Positions 1-10,654 of a DNA stretch of 64,000 nt are shown piece after piece. The DNA is taken from NCBI GenBank assembly GCA_025602905.1, contig JAHLKI010000004.1, positions 1,054,001-1,118,000 on the forward strand, written 5' to 3'. This stretch comes from Phlyctochytrium arcticum. Taxonomy: Eukaryota > Chytridiomycota > Chytridiomycetes > Chytridiales > Chytridiaceae. The translations under genes and the position numbers were made by a program. Positions within the stretch are counted from its first letter, which is position 1, and every line of letters begins with the position of its first letter. Below the pieces are notes generated by a model that saw nothing but the letters and a program-made list of their open reading frames with translations, made no database searches and was not told the DNA's origin.

Positions 1-800
1 ATGTCCAAGCCACATGTGGGGTTTTTTTTCCAATTCCAGACTGGCGGTCCAGAGTATGGTCGCTGTCATACCAGTGAGTATGGTGCCACCAGACCAATGA
101 GTATGGTGCCACCATACTTTGTGAGTATGGTGGTATGTTGGCGGCATACTTACTTCAATACCAACATACTCATACTCACATACTTATATACCATACTCAT
201 TTACTGTAAATTCCTCAGAGGCCCCGGCCGGTGGTTGAGGAGGTCGCCTGGGTAGAGAAGGCGTTTCGTCTGGGTCGGTCTCATTCCCTTCCCCTCTCGG
301 TCCGCCACCACCCTGACTGTCTTCATTATTGTCCAGATCCGTATCATCGTTTTGGTCCAGATCATTATGGTTCTCTTCCAACTCCGCCATTCTTTGAAAA
401 GAGAGAAGTTTAGCTTGTGAAAGGAGTTTTATGAAAGTCGTCCAAACCTGTAATAGAACCGGCCGTGGTGTGCGGACGACGTCTGTTTATTTGGTAGTAG
501 CAGTATGTGTGTGTATGTGTGGGAATGTGCGGATTGGTAAAGTTGAGTTTAAAACTGTCAGTCAGTTCCAACTTCAACTTTTTGTCGGGGTTTGCAGCCT
601 GGATCTGATCCGCCGCGTCGGTCCTATGGGCCAAGAACCGAGTGGCGGGCTCAACCCAAACCAGCAGGGTTTCCAGTTCAGCCGTCACAGAGCTGTCTCT
701 GATGACCATGCCACTGTCACTCACGTTGTCACCTCAACTGGAAAAACAGGAAGACCCCCCGGGTCTTCATTGAAGGAGGGATGCAAATGCTGTGGTCCAA
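1..800. other. Gene-free left edge with short direct repeats
   Basis: I see no supportable gene. Positions 76-91 and 99-114 are direct copies of GAGTATGGTGCCACCA, and a shorter third copy starts near 121. The following 60 bases are rich in CATACT, the reverse complement of the AGTATG core. This looks like a small degenerate repeat array. The remaining open frames are short, overlap on both strands and have no recognisable motif. Confidence 0.35.
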
Positions 801-807
801 AATCACC

Positions 808-1074
808 TCAGGTTTCAAGGCATCTTCGTTCCGATCTCCGAGAACGATTGAAGGTTGTTGGGGCAGGAAAGTGTTCGGGATAGTGACTTGAGACAAATGC
901 TTGGAAGGTGCTGGCATAGGCGAGTTCATTGCTATGAGGACATAGGTAGAGATTTTTGTTCGCACTGTGGTATCCCTCCTTGTCACAACAGCAGTCAGAC
1001 ATTGGAGAGCACACCGTCTTTGGCTTTGATTGTCTTTTTGCAGTTTGGTAGGGGGCACTTTGCATAGACGGCAT
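808..1074 (-). pseudogene. Zinc-finger protein fragment, copy 1 of a repeated family
   Basis: In one minus frame just inside 1074 the sequence reads CPLPNCKKTIK, a cysteine knuckle. A second frame carries LCPHSNELAYASTFQAF followed by HYPEHFP, a C2H2-like finger. The same two blocks in the same order occur at 20244-20698, where the second finger reads CPLCDQIFYAAS...HYPTHFP. Both copies need a frame change between the blocks, so both look decayed. Both also sit just downstream of the same kind of terminal repeat (here 1080-1395), so this is probably the N-terminal DNA-binding part of a transposon protein. That role is inference; the rest of the protein is not visible. Confidence 0.45.
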
Positions 1075-1079
1075 CAGTC

Positions 1080-1395
1080 ATGCTCGAGTAGGTCAAAAGG
1101 TGGGGGGTTGAATGCATGGACTTTGGCAAATTTTTGAGCTGCTGCATCATGGCGGCAAACAGTTAATTAAACCCTTTTTGGAACAACCAAGCGCCGCATG
1201 GCTGCTTGATGGTAAAAGGCGGTAAATTGTGGTAAATCGCGATCTACGATGGCTGCGCAATGGGCCCCAGGAAGTGGCATGCTGTGCACCCAATTTACCG
1301 CGGTTTACCGCCCTTTATGGTGATACTGTAAATTACCCTAACCGCCATTTATGCCAATAAACCGCCGTAAACCTGGCAAATTTGTTCCATAGTGT
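1080..1395. repeat. Terminal repeat with CGGTAAA inverted repeats, copy 1
   Basis: About 315 bp rich in GGTAAA/TTTACC. Imperfect inverted arms at about 1208-1245 and 1288-1325 (core GGCGGTAAA against TTTACCGCC) could fold into a hairpin. Its outer end, GCCAATAAACCGCCGTAAAC...CAAATTTGTTC, closely matches the outer end of 20700-21035. Both copies sit immediately upstream of the same zinc-finger fragment, suggesting one end of a transposon family. No target duplication was found. Confidence 0.45.
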
Positions 1396-1507
1396 CTTTT
1401 GGGCATCCAATTGAACTGGTATCAGATAGAGGAAAATAAAAAACTCAATTAAAGAATATACAAAAAGGAAAGAAAAATACATAGAAAACAATGAAAACAT
1501 GTCTCGG

Positions 1508-1894
1508 TCAATACTGAAATGGTTGCCAGGTCGTGATCTTGGGGAATGTGGTAAAATAATGCTGCTTTGTTGCATCCAATTCCGTCTGGTCAACCGGAAA
1601 AGTGGCATCGATATTCGCAAGAACTCCATGACAAATGCCAGGAGACTCTGCGTTCCATTGCCCAAAATAGCCAGCGGCAATGAATAGTGCAGCGGCGTGG
1701 AACACCGTGACCTGCTTCCATGCCACTGGCCAATTTTCGAGCAATTTTTGAAGGGTCTCTTGTCCTTGTGTTGCAGTTTGGTGAGTTGGAACTTGTTCCG
1801 TACTCGGTCCCCGACCACACGTTTGGCAGGAAGGTGGCACGGTACCGCCAATGTCAGGCGAGCAAGAGAAGTGTGGGCGGTACTTTGAAGACAA
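1508..1894 (-). CDS. Unrecognised open frame
   Basis: A 128-codon minus frame contains a stretch that looks protein-like (TVFHAAALFIAAGYFGQW, then CHGVLANIDATFPVDQTEL). I recognise no family and see no clear start context or splice sites. A longer minus frame, 1333-2019, overlaps it but reads as low-complexity shadow and opens on GTG. This could be one exon or a fragment of a decayed gene. Bases 1900-2500 contain nothing I can identify. Confidence 0.2.
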   Translation of the reverse strand: MSSKYRPHFSCSPDIGGTVPPSCQTCGRGPSTEQVPTHQTATQGQETLQKLLENWPVAWKQVTVFHAAALFIAAGYFGQWNAESPGICHGVLANIDATFPVDQTELDATKQHYFTTFPKITTWQPFQY

Positions 1895-2524
1895 TCATTT
1901 GGATAATCAGCCTCGAATGCCAGATCGAACAGATACTGGAAAAGTTGTTGCAAAAGGGGCAACCCTTCCATGCCCGTCAGCAGTTCTGGTTCCTCGACCA
2001 GAGGGTATACTCTCAGCACAACACGGCATTTTTTTAATAGATGGCACAGTCATCATGCGATTAGATAATCCGATCCAACATGCACGCTCTACCATAAACT
2101 ATTTGGCCACCATCTGTCCCATTCTTTACCAACTTCACAACTACTCGCACTTACTAAAACCGTGAAACAAAGCTCAACCGGTATGGGAAGCGTATCCTCC
2201 GATTTGACCTAGGACTTTTCTGATAGCAGCTTAGAATTCAGACGCGCAATCCACAGTATGCCTCCGAAGCGGAAGGTGATTTGGGCATCTTCCTGATCTT
2301 GCAAAAAAAGCTTTTGTTCAATATAGTAATCGGCTCTCCCTCTTTGTTGGTTTCCCTTTGTTGCCATATTCTAACGTCCGGTCGAAGGCGGTCTTGGCTG
2401 GTTCACTCAGGTCCCGGGAAAAAAGCTTGGAAAATACTATTACAAACCTGGTTGCATCAGCTGTGGGACCAAAAACTCTGGTCGATTTCACAAATTTCAT
2501 CGGTCAGAGCTTGATAGACTACAG

Positions 2525-5026
2525 ATGACCGGCCTGAGCTTCCAGTTTGGCTCTGGATTCCATGCCCCATATGCTTGCAATGCTTGCCGCAGCCGATGGT
2601 ACAAGGCCGGCTATTTGCAACCCACTATTGTCCCAAATCAAGTACAAGATGATGCTGGACTTGTTGCCGAAGAGGGTGACGGCAATATTGTTATTTTGGC
2701 TGACTTTAATGAGCCCGAGAATCTAGATGCTGTTGTCGCTACGACAACGCAGGTGGCAGATCTGAGTCCTGCCACGATTATCGAGTATCAACAGGCTTTG
2801 CGGGATCTTGTCGATCACACTATTGACGGAAATCCTTTCATTGACATGGATAGCTCAGTATCCCCGTGCTTATGAGCTCAAGGCTCTCATTGTCGGTACC
2901 TCGGACCAGCATTCCGCAGTGTACCAAGATTGCAGAAAAAGATCTATCATTTTTTCGATTTGTTGCGACGGGCAGACCTTGGACCAAAAGTGCGACTATA
3001 TCAAGCAATATGTTGGTCATCAGTTCATTACTGCAACACACACGGATCCGAGGCTTCTGTCGAGGATGAGCCTGTCCTATCATCCGTCCAAATCGATCAC
3101 CCGCATCAATGACATTTTTATGACAGCGCAAGAAAGCGTTATTCGAGACATTTGGAAAACAGCCCGCTCTTGGGTGCCACCTTTGATGACTTTCATTGGT
3201 GCCAGATTCGCGCTGTGCCAGACACCTCAAACGCACCCGGAAAGTTTACCAGTGCAAGAACTACCGCTAATTATGCGGTTAGGTTACATAGGACATTGCC
3301 ACCTCTCCCGCCTGCGATCGGCGACATTATAGCCTCTGTGTTGCAGGACGCTTCGTGGATTCCCCTGGTCATTGACGCTCCCGCAACACAGACATACGCC
3401 GAAGTCCGTAGAGGTGAGATTTTGTCCAAAAACCTCTACGCGTTTAGTATGGCAACCAAGGCTGGATCGCAAAAGGATTTTCATGTCATTGGCAGTGACA
3501 ATAACCCAATGAAGTCCGCCGCCAATTTGCAGCCAGTCATGGACAATATTACGACATTCTTGCCAAAAGTGGGTTATCCGGACAGTAATGGCTCTTTCAA
3601 TAAGTCTATTGTCCTAGCCGGCGATTTTTACGTCTGGACGTATGCTCTCAAATTGCTAAAATCGCCCAAGTATAGCGCTCTCAAGTCTCACATTTTGGCG
3701 GTCCCGGATCTTATGCATGTATCCCTTAACGGACAGGAGGCGGTCCTTGTCCATGCTTGGACTATCATACATCCCCTCTGGGTCACTGGGTATTCGGATG
3801 TGGAAAACACCGCGCCGATTAACATGCGACCCAAGAGACAGACTGCCATGCTGGCCCTCACCATGACCGCTTGGCAGGAGTGTCACCAAGAAATTTTAAA
3901 AAGCTACAAGCTGCATGCAGCCGGTAACTCCCAAGCAACACCGGTACGAAAGGCAATGTTGGACTTGATTATCTCGGTATTTGAAGAACTCATTCCTCTT
4001 TTGGTCGACTGTCCATATTTGCCATCGAGTGGGGACATTGACCAAATCAAGATGTGCCTTAAGCGGCTGTTTCCATTGTTTGCTCGTCTGGGGGAGAAAA
4101 ACTATGTTAATATTATTCTTTTCCAGCTCGGTCTCTTAGAAAAACTTCCTTCTCATCTACCAAAAGATGTTGCTATAGCTTTGCTCTTTTCCACCTTCTC
4201 AAGTGAAGATTTAGAAGTCTTTCACTCTATTCTCCGGGCTGCAATTCCCTTTCAAGATACCAATGCGCAAGTATCCAGGAAAGCTCTGTTGATTACTGGC
4301 ATGAGGGGTTAATCTGCCTTAAGGCATCTTGCTGCTATGACAGAACGGGAACTCAAGCTATGCGGTCGGCCAGTCTCTCCATTTGAGAACCACGCGGGTA
4401 GCTCTAGTACCGCCCAATCTCCCATTGAAAAGGCTGCGGAAGATGTTGTACCGAGAATGGTTGCTTACCTTCAAAACGTGTTCTCCACCCTCTTCTTATT
4501 TTCTTTTGATGTCATTGGACAGACTGCAAAGATGCCTTATGCATCCGCGCTGCCTCATTATAACCTGGTCATCAAGCCGCTCTTACCACTACAACCGTCG
4601 TCCTCTTCATCATCCATGTCAATGTTGCCATCCCTTTTGACCAGTCCCGCCCAACCCGAGAACAAGGAGAATCCCGGGGTGGTTGTAGCAACCTTCCGGG
4701 AGTCACTTGTGGCATTGCCACTGCGGCGGACACCATTCATCACTCTAGGGAACCACATTGATATTGAAATGTATCAAAGTGTTCCCATGCCAGTTGGTCA
4801 TGGACCTCTTGCCGACATTACAAATGGGAGTGGAAAATCTCCCAGCAAGGCCAAAAAAGTTCGTGATTTCCTGAAGCCGGACTCGTTGAAGGAAGATCTC
4901 GCTTCCTGTGGTTGCATCGTCGCCAACTGCCAATGCAAAGCAATGTACCAATGGATCGCCAAGTCCCTCACCCACTTCTTGGCCAACATCGACAAGAGTC
5001 TGGTGCGTGATCTTGAAGGTAAGTAA
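2525..5026 (+). pseudogene. Broken copy of the GDxxxW / MHxxLN protein family
   Basis: This is a degenerate relative of the intact gene at 27688-30791. Shared landmarks in order are: a CxxC-type segment (CNACRSRW) in the first frame; DDFHWCQIRAVPDTSNAPGKF against DDFNRVSVHGTPGSANSGKF; GDFYVWTYALKLL against GDFYVWRNVMKIL; DLMHVSLNGQEAV against DGMHIALNAQQ; SSEDLEVFHS in both; and a C-terminal PLADITN against PLQDITN. Damage includes a change of frame near 3175 and an in-frame TAA at 4310-4312, after which the same frame stays open from 4313 to 5026. The C-terminal part has a KENP at 4664-4675 and the DITN motif at 4799-4825. The conserved Asp and His recall DDE-like fungal multicopy proteins (for example DUF6589), but I cannot assign a family. 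A role in transposition is inference. Confidence 0.6.
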
Positions 5027-5039
5027 CAGCAACTGTCGT

Positions 5040-5650
5040 CTTGCGAGCTATATCCTTTATTTCAATGAGTGGACGACCTTATTCTTGTTCTTTAACATTA
5101 TCTAGAGTCATATTTTTCAACCTCACTCTGATTGCTGTTTTGGCTGCCGTGTTCTCACCATTTATGTACCCCAGCCAATTTCCTTGAAAATCTTACGCTG
5201 CCTGTTTTTGGGGCAAAATTCCGTCTGTTTTATAGTTTCAAGATAGCGTATACGCTGTATATACAGTAGATCTCTAGATATCTTTCTTCATCACATAGTC
5301 TCGGTAGTGATATTTCATATAAGGTTGGGGTACTTTATAGTACCAATTCATTGTACAAAATCTTTTGGACTTTCGGACATCTGCTTACGTAAATTTTGGC
5401 AGGAAAATCCCGTGTTGTGCAGAGGGTATACTGCTGCGTTGTCACATCCACGTCCCGAGAAAAAAAAGTTAACAATATGAAAAAACAAGTGGCAACAAGT
5501 CCTATCACACACATTTTAGACATCTGTATAGGAACCGCATGCCAAAGAACACTTACCCCGAAAAAGATTTTCCAAACAAAGATAGAACTCTACCAGCAAT
5601 GCCATACTATTGTCAACAACAACCGTAATCCGCACCAGTAACCACACCAA
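5040..5650. other. AT-rich spacer without recognisable gene
   Basis: This stretch separates the broken gene on the left from the minus-strand gene on the right. I see AT-rich sequence and short overlapping frames, with no motif, repeat or RNA gene I can support. Confidence 0.3.
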
Positions 5651-5765
5651 GTTTTGAACAACTTGACTGATTTGTTTCTTCTTGTCCTTCTTGGGAAGAT
5701 ACTGTAAAGAGAGTTTTTCAAGCCGACCCCTATCTGCACGACGGCCAAAGGGAAGAGGAAACGCT

Positions 5766-6380
5766 TTAGTGGCGAGGGGAATATTCTGCGATCATACTCA
5801 ATTTCATGACTGCCATTCCTCCACAGAGCATTCCACAATTGACAACAATGCCCGGCCAGTCGGGGAAAGTACTTCCTTGAGCGTCGAGCATGGACGTCAC
5901 ACTGCCCACTTGGTTGTACATGACCAAGTCTCGCTTCCGCAAATGCACGGACTTCGTCACTGCATCGTCCAAGCAAAGATCATCAATTTGGTCAATTTGG
6001 GGTTCTTTGAATTTGGGTCTCGCATTGGATGCGATAGAAGTTCACCAATGCGCTCCAGGGTTTCCTGTGTTCCTTTCAAGGGGTTCGCTAAGTCTTTGGG
6101 AAGATGAGGTCTTGGCTGCATTCGTGCCTTGGACTGGGATTGGGGTAGAGGATGACAACAAGCCAACTTGAGCGGAGGTCGCAATTGGAGTGGAGGGCGA
6201 CGAGTTGCTATTTTTGACCGAGGACGGCACTAGAGGCACTTCCTCATTGCTATCCAGAGGGTCAGATGTGGGTGTGGGAGAGCAGCAAGGACGAGTGGCA
6301 GGATTTCGAGTAGGAGTGGGAGAGAGCGTGTTGGGCAAAGGTTGACAGTCATTCAGGAGAAATTCTTTGTTGGGGACCAT
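5766..6380 (-). CDS. Possible 3' exons of the unrecognised gene at 6811-7446
   Basis: Two minus frames look coding. At 6042-6380 a Ser/Pro/Thr-rich stretch (TPTRNPATRPCCSPTPTSDP) resembles a disordered linker. At 5766-5972 a more folded-looking stretch includes VKSVHLRKRD-like and GIVVNCGMLCGGMAVMKL segments. They are in different frames, so joining them needs an intron near 5960-6050 or a frameshift. They lie downstream of 6811-7446 on the same strand, so they may be its later exons. The family is not recognised. Confidence 0.25.
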
Positions 6381-6810
6381 TGAAGAGAGTCGGTACTAAT
6401 GACAAGGATGAGCCCTATGATTTACGTAGTCATTAAATAGTATTTACTTGCCTCTTTTCTACCCTGAAGAGTTCCCTGGGATGGTTCAGAGAATTGATTG
6501 GACTGTGTGGGTGTACTCTGGCGATGAATCCGAGTTGGAACTACTACATAAAATAAAATTAGAATATAACAGATTGACACCCACCTCAGTTGAATGTTGC
6601 TTATGTCCAACATCAGTCGGGTATTCCTCCTGACGTCCGGAAAACTGTTTATTCATCTGTTGACAAAGGTAAGTGTCAAATTGTTATGAAACATGCAGCC
6701 AAACCACATACATCCAAAAGACCCACGGGGGTTCTCTTCCGCTAGCCGGTAGACACATCAGCGGCCATAGTTGACGCCTTACGCTTACCAGGGATAAGCA
6801 TTGAAAGATT

Positions 6811-7446
6811 TTACGGACCAGATTTCATACCTGGTGTGGTCAACCTGTTGCGTTTGTGTTTGTTCCACAATTTTGAATAAACAACTTTTTCGATCCACTC
6901 GTCAAATTCTATCCGGCCATATGTGGCCAAGTCAGGATTCTTCTCCAGGAAGCGCATGTAAAGGGGGTCGAGAAACCACAAATCAGTTGGTGCGTCTTTG
7001 TCACCGGCTGGAACAAGCGAGAATAAAAGTTTTGGGACGGCCTTCTTTCCAGTCCCAAAGTCGTTTATTGCTTGATCAAAATCCAGCAAGTAAACCTTTG
7101 CGACGTAGCCTCGCAAAAAATCTTTGACTAACTGATTGATGGGTCGCGCGGCACGGCCGGTTGCTTGAACACGGGGATCAGAGGGATGAGCAGTGTGAGC
7201 TGGCTTTGGGGCCTGGTTGCCGAGTCGTGCAACGGCCTGCAAGATCATGTTTACCTTTGCATCCATTGCAGCAAGTTGTTGCTGAATCCGATCTTGTGCA
7301 TGATAGCCAAACTGATTGGTGACTGCCCTGACAGGCGGTTGGAGATATTGTGGGGTTGTAACGTCGGCATTGTCGTCCATAGATCCCCAATCCTCGCCAG
7401 TAGACTGAGAGAATGGGTTGGGGGCAGGGCGGCGTGAATTGCGCAA
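6811..7446 (-). CDS. Unrecognised protein, probably one exon of a minus-strand gene
   Basis: A 211-codon frame opens on TTG; the first in-frame ATG is at the MDDNADV segment, and the frame also stays open upstream, so an earlier exon is likely. The N-terminal half is polar and Pro/Gln-rich. The C-terminal half looks folded: QLVKDFLRGYVAKVYLLDFD, then DLWFLDPLYMRFLEKNPDL and FDEWIEKVVYSKLWNKHKRN. The frame ends at a GTATGA that could be a splice donor. No known domain is recognised. It lies among decayed transposons and could be a captured host gene or a TE accessory gene. Confidence 0.4.
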   Translation of the reverse strand: MRNSRRPAPNPFSQSTGEDWGSMDDNADVTTPQYLQPPVRAVTNQFGYHAQDRIQQQLAAMDAKVNMILQAVARLGNQAPKPAHTAHPSDPRVQATGRAARPINQLVKDFLRGYVAKVYLLDFDQAINDFGTGKKAVPKLLFSLVPAGDKDAPTDLWFLDPLYMRFLEKNPDLATYGRIEFDEWIEKVVYSKLWNKHKRNRLTTPGMKSGP

Positions 7447-8239
7447 ATACTGGGAAGAAGGTCTTGGACAGTGGTCGGTTGGAAAGAGGAAAAAAAGGTT
7501 GGAAAGTTGAGTTGAATGTTGTCATAAGTTGATGATGGTTGTGATGGCGATCAGCGAGGAGGAAGAATTGGATCTGACACGACTTCCTGTATTTATCTGA
7601 TTTCTGAAAAATTCCATCACATTCTTTGCCACCCAAATGCCATTCAAAGTAAAAATATTGCGACATTCAGACGATCAAAGATGCAGGATAGGAAAGTACG
7701 ACAACTAAAAATATCAGAGCTCTCAGATGTGCGCGACCAACTCGGCTTCCCCGCACTCAGTATCGTCAATTTGACCAGCAACAATTTTGCAAATTTCGGC
7801 TTGCCCGTGAACACGAGCAGTAGCAGTTTCCAGAACAATTAATAGCGGCAACATGGTTAATGAATCTACCGTTAGTTCTGGCAACGTTTGCACCACTGCA
7901 AAGCTTTTGTGGGGAGATTGGATGACTCAGCAAATCATACCAAAAAGGGCATTTTCATAGTTGATGTTCATAATCTCGCTCGGATGTCGGATGTACAGTA
8001 TGCAACAATGTCACCTTTGGCATAGTCAATCCAGTTCATCCAAAAGTTGTCGTAGACAGTTGCAGTCTCGGAATGCTCCCGCAGTCAATGATAAATATGT
8101 GACAAGAAGGCAGGGGCGGTGAGCTCTGAGGGCTTGCCTAGACAAATATCTTGCTCGTGAATTCCCTGTTCGGGGTTGAACATCATGTCCAGGGTAAGGA
8201 AGACCCAATGGTTGTTCAAGCCGATGCGGCAACGGCGTG

Positions 8240-9442
8240 GTGATTGGTGTTCCGAATACGTCCCATGCTAAACTTCGAGATGAGCGATTCGAACCTAAAT
8301 GTGCCGAACTCGCGGGGGCAACCAAACCGCATAATGTGCTCGGCAAAATGAACACAGTAATGTGAATTAATTGACATGAAATTTTCCCGTAAAGATTCAC
8401 GCCAACTTTGATTCCTTTGATGGTGAGTTGATACAGCACGTCCAGCATTTCAGCATCTAGAGTATGACGCATTAATAATTCAATGCGTGTTCTGCGTGCC
8501 AACCAACACTCCCAAGAGTCCCTCAAACTTGGCCCATCCACAATAAATTGACACACAATCCCAATGCCGCGGGCAATAAAGGTCAACATATTCTCATGAG
8601 TTTGGCTAAACCGCCAGTAGTTCCAACATGATACCTGTGGTCGGGACACGTGGTTCATTTTTCTCACAGCAAAGGCGCAATAGGCCTTGTCAATTTTTTT
8701 TTCAAAAGTCCGACTCAAATTTTGCCATTAGCGCTTGGGAAAAATCTTCCCATTCTTTGCTGACTTCACCCTCGCCAACCGCATTCTAAAACTTCACACC
8801 GGCACGGCAACAAGGCTTCAATCCTGGCCATCTCCAAGCCACACTGGGGCGCGCTATTCCAAACTTCTTGGCATACACTCGGGCAGGATGGGTTGCATGA
8901 TCAATTTGCTGTAGCTCATTTTGAAACTTCGCTACGACGTTCTCCGTGTGCGGTTCCATGCATTGGTGCACGGTGCATGAGCAGCGTGACTCATGCGGGC
9001 CATGATGCAGAAATAATGGTGCCAAGTGGTGTTGCAAAATAGAGCAATCATGGCAAGGTCGCTTGGCCTTGTCTGAACTGGACTTGAAGCCGACAAATGA
9101 TGTCCTTCCTGGACCATCTCCCAGTACAGAATGCATGACAGGAACGCACCGGCTCACTTGGCCGGTATACACATTAAATACCTCAAATCCCCAACACAAC
9201 CAATCCAGCTTGTTGGCAATCAGTTCTGTCCAGAATTCTGTGCTGATGCTTTGGGTGCCAACTCCAATAAGCTTATCGGCGCTGTTGCGGATGCCATGGT
9301 GAAGTTCCGCAAGCGATATTGCCAAGATGTGCATATTCTTGATCTGATTTTTAAAACTTTTGAACCCATCACAGAAGACAATAAGATGAAGAAAGATGAC
9401 ATCACCATAGGGGGATCCCGGGAGCGGACAGGCCCTGCGCAA
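8240..9442 (-). pseudogene. Tnp2-type (CACTA-like) transposase pseudogene
   Basis: The upstream frame (8786-9442) contains FWTELIANKLDWLCWGFEVF, then VPVMHSVLGDGP and a cysteine pair in KRPCHDCSI. That arrangement matches the middle of fungal Tnp2-type transposases. Downstream, in a frame shifted from the long frame 8026-8718, comes SINSHYCVHFAEHIMRFG followed by GTFRFESLISKF and NTNHH, which matches their C-terminal LNxHY...FExxxxxxKxxxxNxH region. At least two frame changes separate these blocks, so no full protein can be made. I see no CACTA-type terminal repeats. Family assignment is from motif memory and is moderately secure. Confidence 0.5.
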
Positions 9443-9469
9443 CCATTTTAGGATATATGATGTTGTTAC

Positions 9470-9580
9470 CTAGACAACCGCGCCAGTTGCGCCAATTAAG
9501 CGGTCCCCAAAGGCACCTGGCGCCAGTGGCGCGCCATGCTGCGCTGCGCCAGTGGCGCGCCAACACGCGCCTCGCCAACC
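9470..9580. repeat. GC-rich CGCCAGTGGCGCGCC direct repeats
   Basis: Two copies of GCCAGTGGCGCGCC lie close together in a stretch dense in GGCGCC and GCGCGCC. The high CpG density shows no heavy C-to-T decay here. It separates the Tnp2 pseudogene from the frame interrupted by the Gypsy insertion. Function is unknown. Confidence 0.35.
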
Positions 9581-9660
9581 ACCCTACTGAGGTCCGGCAG
9601 AAATTGAAAAGTCAGAGCGAGACTGAAAAATACAGTACACCCCGCAAGTTATCGTTCTAA

Positions 9661-9735
9661 TTCACCCGAGAGCCCCCACCAACGCACCATTTGACAATTT
9701 GGAGAGCTCCATAGTGCATGATATCTTTGAGGCGA
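9661..9735 (+). pseudogene. Left part of a reading frame split by the Gypsy insertion
   Basis: Reading plus strand into the left edge of the LTR element gives APTNAPFDNLESSIVHDIFEA. Removing the element and one GGCGA copy continues the same frame at 16620 with IHKSALTYPKQKFLSLMEL. The frame has a stop shortly upstream, near 9625, so this is either an internal exon or already decayed. The continuation is described at 16620-17000. Confidence 0.45.
9731..9735. repeat. Target-site duplication GGCGA, left copy
   Basis: GGCGA directly abuts the outer end of the LTR at 9736. An identical GGCGA abuts the other LTR at 16620-16624. A 5-bp duplication is the usual footprint of Ty3/Gypsy integrases. Confidence 0.85.
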
Positions 9736-9971
9736 TGTAGCATTTTCGGGTAAAAAGTGGTATGGATGGTAATGCACCTTCCCAGGGTGCGTGAGTCGGC
9801 TTGTGTATTGCTTTAGCGCAGAGCAAAGAGAAAGCGTAAAGAGTCTGAAAATGTACAGTGCAGGATGGGATATACAAACAGAAAAACAAAACAACACGTG
9901 TGATGTGGCACGGCACTGCGCTGTTTGCGCAGTGGTGCGGACAACGCGCAGCGGACCACGAGCCCGCTGCA
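9736..9971 (-). repeat. 3' LTR of the Ty3/Gypsy element
   Basis: A 236-bp repeat begins TGCAGCGGGC and ends GCTACA in element orientation, giving the standard TG...CA termini. By hand alignment it differs from the 5' LTR at 13 positions plus two single-base indels, about 5-6% divergence. The insertion is therefore not recent. Confidence 0.9.
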
Positions 9972-10654
9972 CACCACTAAGACTCGATGCTGGAAAGAGG
10001 AGCGAGGCTTCAGATCAGGGTTCGTGTGTCAGCAGAAAGATTGAAGTATCAGGTCACCAGCACAACCTCACAGGGCAACTATACACCGAACACGCCAGAC
10101 GTGTATGAAAGCCAGCGGTGCAAGTGAACAAACCGAACAACGCCAGTCGTTTGGTCACCTGAATTGTGTTGGATCACCTCCAAGTCAATTTCACTTTTGT
10201 CACAGGCATGAATAGCTGCTACTTGCAGCTTCCCCAAGAGACTCGTTGCAGATTGTGCAACAACCGTGTGCGCATGTTCGCACAGGTACGAAGGTAAGGA
10301 TGTGTTTCCTTGCGTTGAAGGAAATTACCCGTAATAACGGAGAAAAATGTTTCCCTGGCCTCTCATCACCTATGCATAGATGATGCATCAACTCAGCTCA
10401 GGCTGATCAGGCCTACCGCAGTTCTGACGTGCGAGACGCGTCGTCAGCAAGGAGCAACCTTGGATGTGGGTCTTAAAGTGTTGAGATGGTGCGCGCGCGT
10501 AGGTAGTATCAAGATATGGGATGGGAGGTCCCGAATAGTAATGAATGACTTGAAGTGTTGCAAGAGGACACTCGTTGCTTTGATAGCAGTCATGCGGTAT
10601 TCTCTCATTGAGAATGTGATACTTTGAATATGAAACACATCTTCCTTGACGTCA
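9972..10654. other. Non-coding 3' region between integrase and 3' LTR
   Basis: About 680 bp separate the integrase stop from the 3' LTR. No gene is recognisable. The bases just upstream of the LTR in element orientation (AGTGGTG) are only weakly purine-rich, so the polypurine tract is not obvious. A long 3' untranslated stretch is possible for this element type. Confidence 0.4.

Noticed and set aside
1333..2019. 228-codon minus-strand frame
   Set aside because: Opens on GTG, reads as low-order sequence, and overlaps a more protein-like frame (1508-1894).
8026..8718. 230-codon minus frame as an intact transposase C-terminus
   Set aside because: The conserved SINSHY...FES block lies in another frame, so this ORF is largely a frame-shifted reading.
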